A DNA stretch of 64,000 nucleotides, taken from contig NW_026516222.1 of the NCBI RefSeq assembly GCF_025602895.1, forward strand, positions 1 to 64,000, written 5' to 3'. Source of the stretch: Polychytrium aggregatum (Eukaryota > Chytridiomycota > Chytridiomycetes > Polychytriales). Position 1 is the stretch's first letter, and each line of letters begins with the position of its first letter. Under the pieces are notes generated by a model, which had not been told where the DNA came from, made no database searches, and saw only the letters and a program-made list of their open reading frames with translations. This document shows positions 11,296-20,378 of this stretch, piece after piece. The translations under genes were made by a program, and so were the position numbers.

Positions 11296-11466
11296 ATGAT
11301 CACCCTCATCACTCGCTTTATCCGATCCACGGCGATGAAGGACCAGCCATACCTTCGCAAGTCCTTCTACGAAAGCATCCAATGGAACCTGACCTGCTCC
11401 CGCAAACAGAAGAACCTACGTTCTCGATTGAGTCCATGGCCAAGTGCGGTGTGTGGACTGTCATAG
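11296..11466 (+). CDS. Possible small protein, 56 aa, unrecognised
   Basis: An ATG-started frame of 56 codons has the C/G-ending codon choice of its neighbours and a basic, aromatic N-terminus (MITLITRFIRSTAMKDQPYL). That could suit a mitochondrial presequence. It lies alone between two minus-strand genes. No family is recognised, and a longer spliced form cannot be excluded. Low confidence. Confidence 0.25.
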   Translation: MITLITRFIRSTAMKDQPYLRKSFYESIQWNLTCSRKQKNLRSRLSPWPSAVCGLS

Positions 11467-11633
11467 ATTATGAGGGATTTGGATTCACTTCAGGTTCGAC
11501 AACCGCACAAGGAGAAGCAAAACAATGAGAGGCAGAAAAGAGTGACTCAGGGACCGACAAGTTCGAGTCGCTGAGCCGTACAACATCAAAGCCATCCTTC
11601 CGAACGACGAGAACAGTTGATGGACCATCGCCC

Positions 11634-13184
11634 TCAAAACAGCTTGGTCAGTCCAAAAGTGATTGCAAGGACAATCGTCCATACCATAGTAAGTAGTACA
11701 AAAAATAAGCCAGCGATAGAGAGAGGTACTAACGATAGAGCCAAATACAAGAAACACAGGATATTGAGCAACTCCATGCCGAGCCAGCTTGAGAATCGGC
11801 CAAAGGTGTACTCAAACGTATTGTTGAATACAACGCGGCAGCCCTTCGGTAATCCAGAGATCCTCCAGCTTGTGATTCTCCATCCGAGGTTGAAATAGTC
11901 AGCATATCGACCAAAACAATCAGTCAACCAGGATCGATCGAACATCCTGATGCTGGAATCCAAATGCAGCGTCTTGAGCGAGGGAAGCTTGTGAACCAGT
12001 CCGCGGACTCTCTTTATTTGTGACGAGGCATGAAGAATCTCGAGCCTGGGATACGGGGGAATGCCATCCAGCGACTTTAATTCGTAGCACGCGTGCAGAT
12101 TGAGGACCTTGAGGGAGCTTTGATTCACATGCAGATCGGCCAGGCTCACAAATCGGTTTGGGAGTATGAGGTGATTGAGCCTTGGCATGCTTGGGAGTTG
12201 GCTCAAGATGTTGTGGGGCATGTGGGAGGAGATCACCAACTTGGTGAGAGACGGGAGCTCCTCAGGGATACCCACGATAGTCTCCATGCCGACTGGGATA
12301 TTGAGCTCGAGCAGCATCGGCATCTCAGGCATTCCCTTGAGTGACGTCAGTTGGCTGCATCCACTCAGGTCGAGCGCTATCAGCTTGGGCAACTCGCTCG
12401 GCATGCCTTCCAAGCTGATCAGCGGATCAGCCACTCGTCCAAATAATTTATGCTTGATAGTCAGCCCTTGGATATTTGAGAGCGTCTTGGGCCATCCGGA
12501 CACTTCCAGAAAAGACACGCCCTCGATTGTCAGCCTCTTTTCCCTCGCGCGGTCGATCCCTGCAATGTCGAACGGCAACAGCTTGGAGACATATGCCGTT
12601 CTGTCCGTGATATCGTTGGGTCGAATCGTAAGGCGATTCCGAGAATTGACCCGTATCGACCAGCATATGCCGAAGCTTTGTCTTTCCGCGATCGCGACCA
12701 TCTCCTCGACAGATGGCTGCTCTGATCCGTTTGGTCTTGCTTCCTCGGGGAAGCGGAACTTGGGGTCAGTCACTTGGCAGAATCGTTGCACTCGGTCGAA
12801 CAATTGTCTGTCTCGATAGACTTCGGACCAGAGCTCGTTCTCCTTCTTCAGCATCGATGGGCTGGTTGGCTTGTGCTCATTCTGGCGAAGTGCATAGTAG
12901 AAGAGTCCCTGCAGCACTTTGAGCCGATCGATGGAGGGATCGACACCGTTGAACAGGAATTCAGGTGTGATTTGTAAATAGGCAAGCCACAGTCGTTCCT
13001 GTACCTTGTCGGTGTTGAGGATGGCCCGAGTCTGTTTCGAGACTCGCAGGAGTTTTGCGAGCAAGGATGAGCTCGCAGCGCGAATGAATGCCTCATTTGT
13101 GATCAGGATGGTGAGCAAGTCGAAGCGAGCGAGGTCCTCCTCGACCAGGGATGGCTCTGCTGCTGCTTTGGCTGAAACCGGCAT
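11634..13184 (-). CDS. Leucine-rich-repeat protein with C-terminal membrane segments
   Basis: Single-exon gene, 516 aa from the ATG at 13184. That start was chosen over upstream frame extension because the extra 64 residues look like untranslated sequence. Residues about 20-75 resemble an F-box-like helical stretch (LLAKLLRVSKQTRAIL). From about 230 to 430 there are irregular leucine-rich repeats with units such as LIALDLSGCSQLTSLKGMP and LPSLTKLVISS. The last 60 residues hold two strongly hydrophobic segments (MELLNILCFLYLALSLVPL and the AGLFFVLLTMVWTIVL region), so the protein is probably membrane-anchored. It lies head-to-tail upstream of the TIR-NB-ARC gene on the same strand. Function unknown. 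Confidence 0.7.
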   Translation of the reverse strand: MPVSAKAAAEPSLVEEDLARFDLLTILITNEAFIRAASSSLLAKLLRVSKQTRAILNTDKVQERLWLAYLQITPEFLFNGVDPSIDRLKVLQGLFYYALRQNEHKPTSPSMLKKENELWSEVYRDRQLFDRVQRFCQVTDPKFRFPEEARPNGSEQPSVEEMVAIAERQSFGICWSIRVNSRNRLTIRPNDITDRTAYVSKLLPFDIAGIDRAREKRLTIEGVSFLEVSGWPKTLSNIQGLTIKHKLFGRVADPLISLEGMPSELPKLIALDLSGCSQLTSLKGMPEMPMLLELNIPVGMETIVGIPEELPSLTKLVISSHMPHNILSQLPSMPRLNHLILPNRFVSLADLHVNQSSLKVLNLHACYELKSLDGIPPYPRLEILHASSQIKRVRGLVHKLPSLKTLHLDSSIRMFDRSWLTDCFGRYADYFNLGWRITSWRISGLPKGCRVVFNNTFEYTFGRFSSWLGMELLNILCFLYLALSLVPLSIAGLFFVLLTMVWTIVLAITFGLTKLF

Positions 13185-13702
13185 GGCGGAAGGGGTGATG
13201 GAGTCAGGCCGCGAGTGAGTGGTGGCTGAGGCAGAGCGAAGAGCAGAAACGACGAGAAAGGGGGCGATGTCCGGGGGGTGCTGTTTCCCAACGATGCGAT
13301 CCGCAGGACGCGGGTTGGCGAAAACCGCACCACACAGATCCGATGTTTTGGAGCAGATGACACTCAGCCAGAACAAATGGAATCCCGAACGAGAGACAGA
13401 TCATGGAGAGTTGGCTCGGCGCCATCTTCTTGCCAGCATCAAAGCCCACGCGAACATGCCAGAGTCAAGCGGACCTCGATTGGCCAGAGCATGCTCCAAT
13501 GAGATTTCGCTTGGATGCGTTTCACGGAGTCAGTGTGAGCCTGGATTCGACAATGGTGAGTCGAACTTTGGCCGTTGGCGCAACAGCAACGCGCATCGTG
13601 TTGCACCAAACTACCGCGTCAACGCGCGTCGCCTCGGTGTTGTCCTCGTCATATATCAGGGTTGCTCCTTCCCGATCCCTCGTCACCAAGCGCATATTCA
13701 GC
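13185..13702. other. Intergenic region between the LRR gene and the DDE transposon gene
   Basis: The transposase frame stays open upstream of 13703 to 13403, but that stretch lacks family similarity. The region most likely carries the divergent promoters and the left, unrecognised end of the host transposon. Confidence 0.4.
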
Positions 13703-15327
13703 ATGGGACGAACATCCAAGAACAAGAAGAGGTCTCAAAAGGCCCGAGAGACAGTGCTCCGAAATGCGGCCATCCGGGCCGAGCTGAGGAGAGCCGTTCT
13801 CGCGGGCGCCTGTGGTCTCGACCCGGCTGGCGGTCCTGTCCATGAGCCTCCTTCCTTCCAGGACGAGACCACACCCGATGCTTCCCTGGCCGCACCAAGC
13901 CCTGCTGCGACCAATCTCCAAGATGTCACTTGCGCTCCAGATGAAGATGAAACCTCGAACATTCCGGCCACGAGCTTGGTCCGCGAGGACGCGGACGGGT
14001 GCATATCTTCCTTTCCTGAAACAGTCATTCTCATCGACGATCAGGATCCCCAGCCGAACCAAGCTCCTCGTCAGGCGAAGCAGTCCTCGCTTGCATGGCC
14101 GACCCAGCCCCCGCTCTCCTTAGCCGACGCTCATATTGATCATCGCCGACGACCCTACATCGGCAATTCGGCCAGGAGCCGACGACGTGCCATGGCCGAG
14201 TCTCGCATTCGAGCTCTTCAACACGGCTCCTCCAAAACGATCGACGAATACTTCGGATCACAGTCAAAGAAAGCCGTCCAACCGCCGCGGGCAACCCCAG
14301 CCAGAGTCAGTGCGGTCCAGATTTTGGATATCGACGCTGACCAACAACGCCGCAGAGTCCCCAGCGGCTACGTTCTGGACGTGGACGTTGGTTATCCGGC
14401 CAGCATTTGGGATGGCCAGCTCATTGACTTGGACGACATCCACCAGTCGGCCAAAGAGTGCAGCGGCACGAGCCACTATGCACGGAACGGGCAGCCAGTC
14501 CAAGTCCGCGACAATCAAATGTCAGAACCCGATGGCGACAATGGTGCCAGCGAGGAACCAGCATCCTCTGACGACGAGAGGCCCGAGACCCCTGAACAGC
14601 CGACGCACATGGAAATCGACTCAGCCATCGATCGCCTCGGAAGGGAGATACATGCTCAGGAAACAACCTCCGTTGGAAACAAACCCAGCTTTCGAAAAAT
14701 GGTATTCTACCACGCCATATTGTGCTATCTTCAAGAGAAGCGAAGCAACACTGAGCTGACGGCTGCAAAGATCGGGGTGGAAGTGGCTCGCCGTCTTGCC
14801 ATGGGAAGGTCGTTGCCATACTACAGTCGGATCATAAGGAAAGCAGCGACCGAATATGTGAAGACGGGGTTGATACCCGAGACATATACGTTGCTCCATC
14901 CAAGGGAGATCTCACTGCTGTCAGACAAATCGACAGCACGCAGGTGCTTGAAATATCTGGAGGATGACCAGCAGTGCAGCCCGACGATGTTTGCTCACTT
15001 TGTCAACACTGAAGTACTGCCAACGATCAATGCTGAGAGAAACCTTCGAGCAAATCGAGTCAAACACCGAAACATCACGGCCCGAACAGCCTCGTGCTGG
15101 ATGAGATTCCTTGAATACGTGCGTGTCAGAGACAGGAAAGACGCTCACGTCGACGACCACGAGCACTACGGCGACGTTGGCTATCGCCAGGAATATCTCC
15201 AGAAGATGAAGGCTTATCGCCGGCGAATGGCCCGATACGGCGGCGAGGGTTTCCAAGAGGCACTGGCCCCGAAATGCGAATCACTTTCTCGCATCGTCCT
15301 TGTCACGCACGGCGAGAGTATGTTTTA

Positions 15328-15353
15328 CAGGCAATCCAATAAAAAACGGGACA
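15328..15353 (+). repeat. Left terminal inverted repeat of the Tc1/mariner-Fanzor element
   Basis: The end starts CAGGCAATCCAAT and continues AAAAAACGGGACA. The second block recurs exactly, at the same distance, in the right end read on the other strand. A TA precedes it at 15326-15327. Confidence 0.85.
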
Positions 15354-15411
15354 CCCGGGTTTTTGACCATTCATCGAATATTTTGTTACCCAATGTTATC
15401 GCGCGCTGGCC

Positions 15412-16062
15412 ATGACCATTCGCCACACATCCGACTTTCGCACCGCCGCATTGCGATGCTACGCCCTCATCCATAGCCTGCGTAAGGTCGCCTCCATATT
15501 CAGTGTATCCAAGAGCACCATCCATCGATGGCACCGAGGACACAAGCCAACCGAGTCACCCAGAGTCCCAGCCCGCAGATCCACTTTCTTCGAGCAGGCA
15601 TGTCCAGTCATTCGCACCCTGATTGAACAGGACCCGTTCCAGACTGGTCCTGTGTTGCGATGCAAGCTCGAGTCCATCCTCCAGAGGAAAGTATCACTCT
15701 CACTCTGCCACACTGCCATCCACCGAGCAGGTCTCTCACACAAGAGGGCAACACACCTCTACAAGTCCAAGCGACTGGATGAGCGAGTGGCACAGTTCAG
15801 GGACCAGGTCCGCTCCATCGACCCACGACGATTCGTTTTTGTCGATGAGACGGGGATCAGGAAATCCATTTTTCCTCTTTACGGATACTCACCGAAGGGT
15901 GCTTCGCTTCGCCAGCGCAATCACATGAAGCACAAGTCTGTCTCGGCTGCATTTGCCATCAACCACTCTGGTGTGCTGCATCGAGCGCCGAGGATGGTCA
16001 GTGATCTTCACCCCACCTGCCTCGCCCGACTTCAATCCCATCGAGAACTTCTTTGGGGTTGA
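15412..16062 (+). pseudogene. Tc1/mariner-family transposase, internally deleted
   Basis: The ATG-started frame runs 216 codons. It has the N-terminal helix-turn-helix region and the first catalytic block RRFVFVDETG, then YGYSPKG. After NHSGVLH the expected middle with the second catalytic Asp is missing. The sequence jumps, in another frame, to SPDFNPIENFFGV (about 16023-16060), the block holding the last catalytic residue in this family. The called frame therefore ends in about 28 out-of-frame residues. An internal deletion with frameshift explains this, so the enzyme is not expected to work. The intact part matches copy 1 at the window's left edge. Confidence 0.88.
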
Positions 16063-16354
16063 GTCCCCCCCGATTTGGGGTTGAGCTCCTCCAATTTGGG
16101 GTTTAGTCCCTCCAATCACGCCGCCATTTTCACGCTCACATCCCTGGCTTGAACCTCTCGGCGATTTTTGAACAGGGTCACTTCCCCAACCAGCCCGCAA
16201 AGACGGGCTCCTGCTCTCGGGTATAAATGCCACACCTTCGTCCTGCTGCTTTCTTCCCTCATCTCGCCTTGATCTGATCATCGCGCTATTGTACGATAAA
16301 AAAGTCTCTGCTCTGACCAGTACCACTGGCAGGCATCCAGCATCCTCTGCCCCC
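16063..16354 (+). promoter_or_regulatory. Non-coding gap with a TATA-like box upstream of the Fanzor ORF
   Basis: The gap opens with three near-repeats of an atttgggg-type motif (16072-16115). It contains TATAAAT at 16222-16228, 127 bases before the Fanzor ATG. A core promoter here is inference from position only. Confidence 0.4.
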
Positions 16355-18402
16355 ATGCCTCCGAAGCGCAAGGGTACCGGTGATGGCCAGCCTCGGCCAC
16401 CCAGGCCCAAGAAAGCCAAGTCACAGTCGGAGCCTGTCTCTGGTTCGTCTTCTGACCCCACGCATGCTTGTTTCTCTGTTGCTCCGTCGCTCACCACCAC
16501 TGCTTCTGCAGATCCAATGGATGTCGATCCCACCGAGCCTGGTCCATCTACTTCCTCGAGTACCGGCAAGCGATGTCCCAAGTGCGATGGCACCGATCAC
16601 GAGCGAAGCAACACCAGCAAATGTCCCAAATACCGGCCCCTCAAGAGTTCTGTCGTCCCACTCGTGGATGGAAGGTCATCGGCCCCTCAGTTCAGCTGCT
16701 TCAAGCAGACCATGGATGGCTGTTGTCTCAATCCCGCTCTCCGCGACAAGATCCAGGCCACTGTCGAGGCCATGACCCAGATCCAGTTCGAGGCATCCAG
16801 GCTGCTCAACCTACATATCCTCCGGTGCATCGAGCAGGATCTTCCCGTCCCCGTCATCTCCAAGCCCACCCCTGCTTTCGTTCGCCAATGCTTCAGGATC
16901 GTCCAGGCCGATGCCCTCTCCCCGACAGGGGACAATGAGAAATACAACGAGCATCTGGTCGCTTCCTTTCGCGACTACCAGACCACTCGGCACGCAGACC
17001 TGCCTCCGGCCCCTCGTCTGCCTGATGGTGCTCACAGTCAGCTTCTCACCCTGGCTGTCAATGCCTATGCCACCAACTGCACCACCCACCTCGACCTGGC
17101 ATACTGGCGACTCCTTCGCCGCTTCTGCGCTGCCGTCTTCCCAGCCAACAAGCATAAGCACGAAGCCATCGAGGCCTGTCTCGAGCTCTTCGAGAAACCA
17201 GGGCAGACTCCACCCAAGGCCGATCTCGAGTTCCTCTATCCAGACTTTGGCCACGTCCTGGACGAGTTTCGGTACAGCAACGACCAGGACCGCTTCCGGG
17301 CCCTCCATCGCCTCTCACACCATGTGAGAATCCTCGCCCGAGACAAGATGATCGACAATGTCCACAAGTGGATCGACTGTGACATGCCCGCCCTCCGAGT
17401 CACCGAGCTGCAGCGCCAGGCCAAGCTGGACGAGCTCACTACCCAAGGCATTCCCTCCGACGACAAGAGGTTCACCACGGCCAAGTCTGAGCTCGGCACC
17501 ACCAAGTCCAAGATCAACAAGCTGGCATCCAGGATCAAGTGGTGCCTCAAGCAGCTCGCTCTTGACACTCCTCCGGCCGTGTGCACGATAGTTCCTCTAT
17601 GCACCACCAAGGCCAAGTACATCAAGATCGACACGGTCACTCTCTGGGAGCTCCTGGGTCCAAAGAAGCGCCTTGGACTCACCAGGGACAAGCTCAAGGA
17701 AGAAGGTGAGGACGGTGCCAACAACCAGGATCGTCTCTGGCGCAGTTGCTTCAAGCTGCGTAGTTCCCTCTTCCAAGAGCGGGATATCAATCACAAGCTG
17801 TTCAACTACGAGATCAGCACCGATGGCATTGGATGCACCATCGGTCTCGTCAAGTTTTTGCGTCGAACCGATCGCACCGAGACCATCGAGCCTCCTCCGA
17901 CTGCCGAGCAGCGTATCCAAGCCCACATCGGCGACCCAGACCCCAACCGCACCACTTGGATTGGCATCGATCCTGGAGTCGGCTCCATCTTCACCGCGGT
18001 CATTCCGACCATGTGTGCTGCATCCAAGACAGTCTCATTCTCGAATGGCCACTACCAGCACATGTGTGGCCATTGGAGAATGAGACCACCTCGTCTTGGT
18101 GGCTCGGTGCTTGGATGACCGCCATGAAGATGGAGCCGACTCCAGGATCGATGCCAATCCAAGTGGTGCGGTTGGGGTCTGGGTCGCCGATGTGCTCCAA
18201 GTGCCTGGAGCCAGTTCGGTTGGAAGGACTCGATGCGCCCAGTGTTGCGAATTCCCACTTTGTCAGGAGCCGCAAGAATCCCAGCTGCCGGACAGTGTGG
18301 AATCGCGACGTCAATGCGGCGCGCAACATGATCACAGTGTGCAGGTCGATTGTGGAGATCGGAGAGCGACCGGCGGTCTTCACTCGGAGGCTGCCAAAGT
18401 GA
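16355..18402 (+). pseudogene. Fanzor (eukaryotic TnpB homologue; RNA-guided nuclease family), disrupted
   Basis: Fanzors are RuvC-type nucleases guided by an RNA made from their own transposon. From ATG 16355 the protein starts MPPKRK (nuclear-signal-like). A Pro/Ser-rich stretch and a zinc-knuckle-like CPKCDGTDHERSN-x-SKCP follow. A long helical recognition region leads to WIGIDPGVGSIF, the RuvC-I motif with the first catalytic Asp (about residue 540). The frame then stops at 18118. In a different frame, 18196-18402 encodes a degenerate zinc ribbon (CSKC, then PSC) and WNRDVNAARNM, the RuvC-III motif with the last catalytic Asp. Between them the RuvC-II Glu region is missing and an inverted RuvC-I segment sits in its place. 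One zinc-ribbon Cys also looks lost. Not expected to be active. Confidence 0.9.
17923..18196. repeat. Head-to-head inverted repeat of the Fanzor RuvC-I segment
   Basis: The 80 bases at 17923-18002 reappear inverted at about 18114-18193 with roughly two mismatches. Inner arms around tctcattctc-type sequence are more diverged, with a junction near 18057-18065. Read on the minus strand, the right arm encodes WIGIDPGVGSIFMAV followed by residues that differ from the left arm. It is therefore a related but not identical Fanzor sequence in opposite orientation. It would fold into a long hairpin. Confidence 0.88.
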
Positions 18403-18500
18403 TCTGTTTTATTTCTTGTGGCTTTGCTTGACGCAAGCACAGCACATACTACATGTTCATGGAAACGGCTATATTGTCCCGTTTTTTTCTGAATAAAGTG
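18403..18500 (+). ncRNA. Candidate guide-RNA (omega-like RNA) region at the element's right end
   Basis: These 98 bases lie between the Fanzor stop and the transposon end. In characterised Fanzor and TnpB systems the guide RNA is transcribed from the 3' part of the gene through the transposon end, so that its guide comes from the flank. This placement is inference by analogy. No structure was computed, and the host flank would supply the guide. Confidence 0.35.
18475..18500 (-). repeat. Right terminal inverted repeat of the Tc1/mariner-Fanzor element
   Basis: On the minus strand the end reads CACTTTATTCAGA then AAAAAACGGGACA. It mirrors the left end in spacing and in the second block, and is followed by TA at 18501-18502. 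Confidence 0.82.
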
Positions 18501-19612
18501 TACACGAACAAATCCATCGACGCCTTGTGGCAACGCCAGGGCAAGGGCAAACCGAAGCCAAGGTGCCCGAGACGCCGCCTTATGGTCAGTGCATTTGTTT
18601 GTGAATGTCATGGGCTGCTCAAGATCGACAAAGCCCACGACTCCACCAGAATCGTCCAGCCAGGAAACGGAAGCTGGTGGGCTTGCACGTACTTGGTCGC
18701 CCAAGTGAAGGCAGCGATCCCGATATCCGAGCAGATGCATCCGGACTGCGTGGCACTGTTCCAGTTCGACGGCTCTCCAAACCACAGAGCTTTCGCCGAC
18801 GATGCTCTCAGAGTGGAGAACATGTCACTCTGGGCCGGTGGCGGTGAGAAGCTTCGATCGACGACATTCGGACCGGATCGCATCCCGCAGTCGATGTGCT
18901 TTCCGGATGATTTTGATAATGAAGGAGTGGAGGTAAGGGAGCTGCTCTCGCGGGGGGGGGTTCGTTGACCCGGCCGACCGCATCTGATCAACCATATGTC
19001 CCGCAGGGCTCCTCCGTGAAACTGTGGGCTGGGCAATCCAAAGGTCTGCGCATCGTTCTGGAAGAACGAGGACTGTGGGTCGATGGTCTGAAGCTGACCT
19101 GCAAGACCAACTCGAGGGAACCCGATGGTGCCGAAAGCCGAGCCCACACTCCTTGCTGTGCCAGGCATCTGATGGCTACCCAGCCAGATTTCCAGAAGCA
19201 AGAGCCGTGGATCGATGAGACCATCCACAGCCACGGCCACAAGGTCATCGTTCTCCCAAAGTCTCACTGCGAGCTGAACTTTATCGAGGGTTTCTGGCGC
19301 GATGCCAGGCAATTCACCAAGGACCATGGCCTCAACAGCCTCCTGGATCTCAAAGAGGTGCTCCCACGGGCCCTGAACCAAGCGGGAGATGTCCAACGAG
19401 TCCGGCGGCATGCTCAAGCGTCATGGAAGAACATGCGGGCCTACAGACGAGGAATGGCATTCACTGATGTGATGGCCATCGCAATGGAAGAGCATAGCTC
19501 CCATCGGAAGTCATGCGGAGCTGTCGATGCCGTGCTGGACGAGGACGACACAGCTGATACCGACTCTGAGTGCGAACCGGGCTGTGATGTCGATAGCGAT
19601 TCGGGCTGGTGA

Positions 19613-20378
19613 GGGAAGCGTGGGAGAGTGCAGCACCAAAGTCAAAGTCCCATGCGCACATGGCTCGAGTCGGGTTCAATATACCATTCGGTTTGATTCA
19701 ACTGGGCGGACTCTGTTTCGCACCGGCTGGCGATTCCAAGAGCCACGATCATGATCTGCATCGGCACTTGCGCCATCCAGAACGGAGTCGTCCTCTGTCG
19801 GCTGGTGTGGTCTCTGGCAGGGACCAACACTTCCGGTGCATATGGCGAATCGGCTTTGGAAAGCGAAAAGCAATCGGCCGCAGTGCGCCGCAGGGATTGT
19901 GCTGTCTCCCGCGGGCGGAACTCACCAGCAGCCGAGATGAAAGTGTTGGTCTCTGACTCAGGCCCCGAGTAACCGAGTGATTCACCCAACTGAGTCACCC
20001 GCATGAATCGTCCCCGATACATATATACGTCTGCCCAGGCTCTGCTCCAGCTCCAGCAGCGATCCAGTGTCGATTCTCTCTCCCCCGCCGGCGAGCTGGT
20101 CTGCATCTGCATCTGCATCCGCATCTGCATCCTACCACCAGCCCCTCTGTCCTGCTCTCTTGCTCCCTCTCATGCACTCCGCCGGCGGGGCTCATCGGGC
20201 TTGTTCCAGGGTCCGATTTCCGACCGCCCAGCCGCAACTCATGCTCCTCTCCCAGGCATTTATACCTCCCGCCTTGCAGGCTCCCCCCTCTCCAACCTGA
20301 CTGCTCTCCCGCATCCCATCGTCCTTCGCTCTCTCCATCAGTCAGTCCGGTTTCTTCCTTCCCGATCACTCAACTGAC
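19613..20378. other. Intergenic region downstream of the host transposase gene
   Basis: It contains the second copy of a dispersed repeat (19774-19823) and a GCATCT hexamer run at 20098-20133. It probably includes the right end of the host transposon and the promoter of the next gene. No further gene is supported. Confidence 0.45.
19774..19823 (+). repeat. Dispersed repeat, copy B (about 50 bp)
   Basis: Matches 6035-6085 in inverse orientation with only a few mismatches. It lies 160 bp past the end of the split DDE transposase, so it may belong to a transposon end or a solo fragment. Confidence 0.7.

Larger units (their letters stand above)
15328..18500 (+). mobile_element. Tc1/mariner (IS630-like) element carrying a Fanzor gene, copy 2
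   Basis: The element is 3173 bp and flanked by TA at 15326-15327 and 18501-18502. Its ends are imperfect inverted repeats: 13 diverged bases, then an identical AAAAAACGGGACA at the same offset from each end. From left to right it holds a truncated transposase (15412-16062), a non-coding gap with a TATA-like TATAAAT at 16222, a broken Fanzor gene (16355-18402) and 98 bp up to the right end. Known Fanzor1 genes are often cargo of Tc1/mariner and other eukaryotic DNA transposons, and one from the chytrid Spizellomyces punctatus has been characterised, so the association fits established knowledge. With both genes broken it is non-autonomous. Confidence 0.92.
13703..19612 (+). pseudogene. Fungal DDE transposase gene, split by a Tc1/mariner-Fanzor insertion
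   Basis: Coding segments: 13703-15327, then 18503-18932 and 19007-19612, with a GT-AG intron at 18933-19006. The N-terminal segment has a Ser/Asp-rich stretch, then DNA-binding-like helices. The core is marked by VLVTHGESMFY (first catalytic acidic position), FQFDGSPNHRAFADDAL, LRIVLEERGLW, the CCARHLMATQPDF block and LPKSHCELNFIEGFW (last acidic position). These blocks define a large uncharacterised fungal transposase family. The insertion sits between the Phe and Tyr codons of the GESMFY motif. Outside the insertion there is no stop or frameshift, so the gene was probably intact when hit. As it stands it cannot encode a full enzyme. Terminal repeats of this host transposon were not found. 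Confidence 0.85.

Noticed and set aside
13403-13702. A 5' extension of the DDE transposase frame
   Set aside because: The 100 residues upstream of ATG 13703 lack family similarity, and the MGRTSKNKK start fits better.
18000-18785. A 261-codon minus-strand frame containing WIGIDPGVGSIF
   Set aside because: It reads the inverted RuvC-I arm and then runs antisense through Fanzor RuvC-III and the host transposase. It is not a separate gene.
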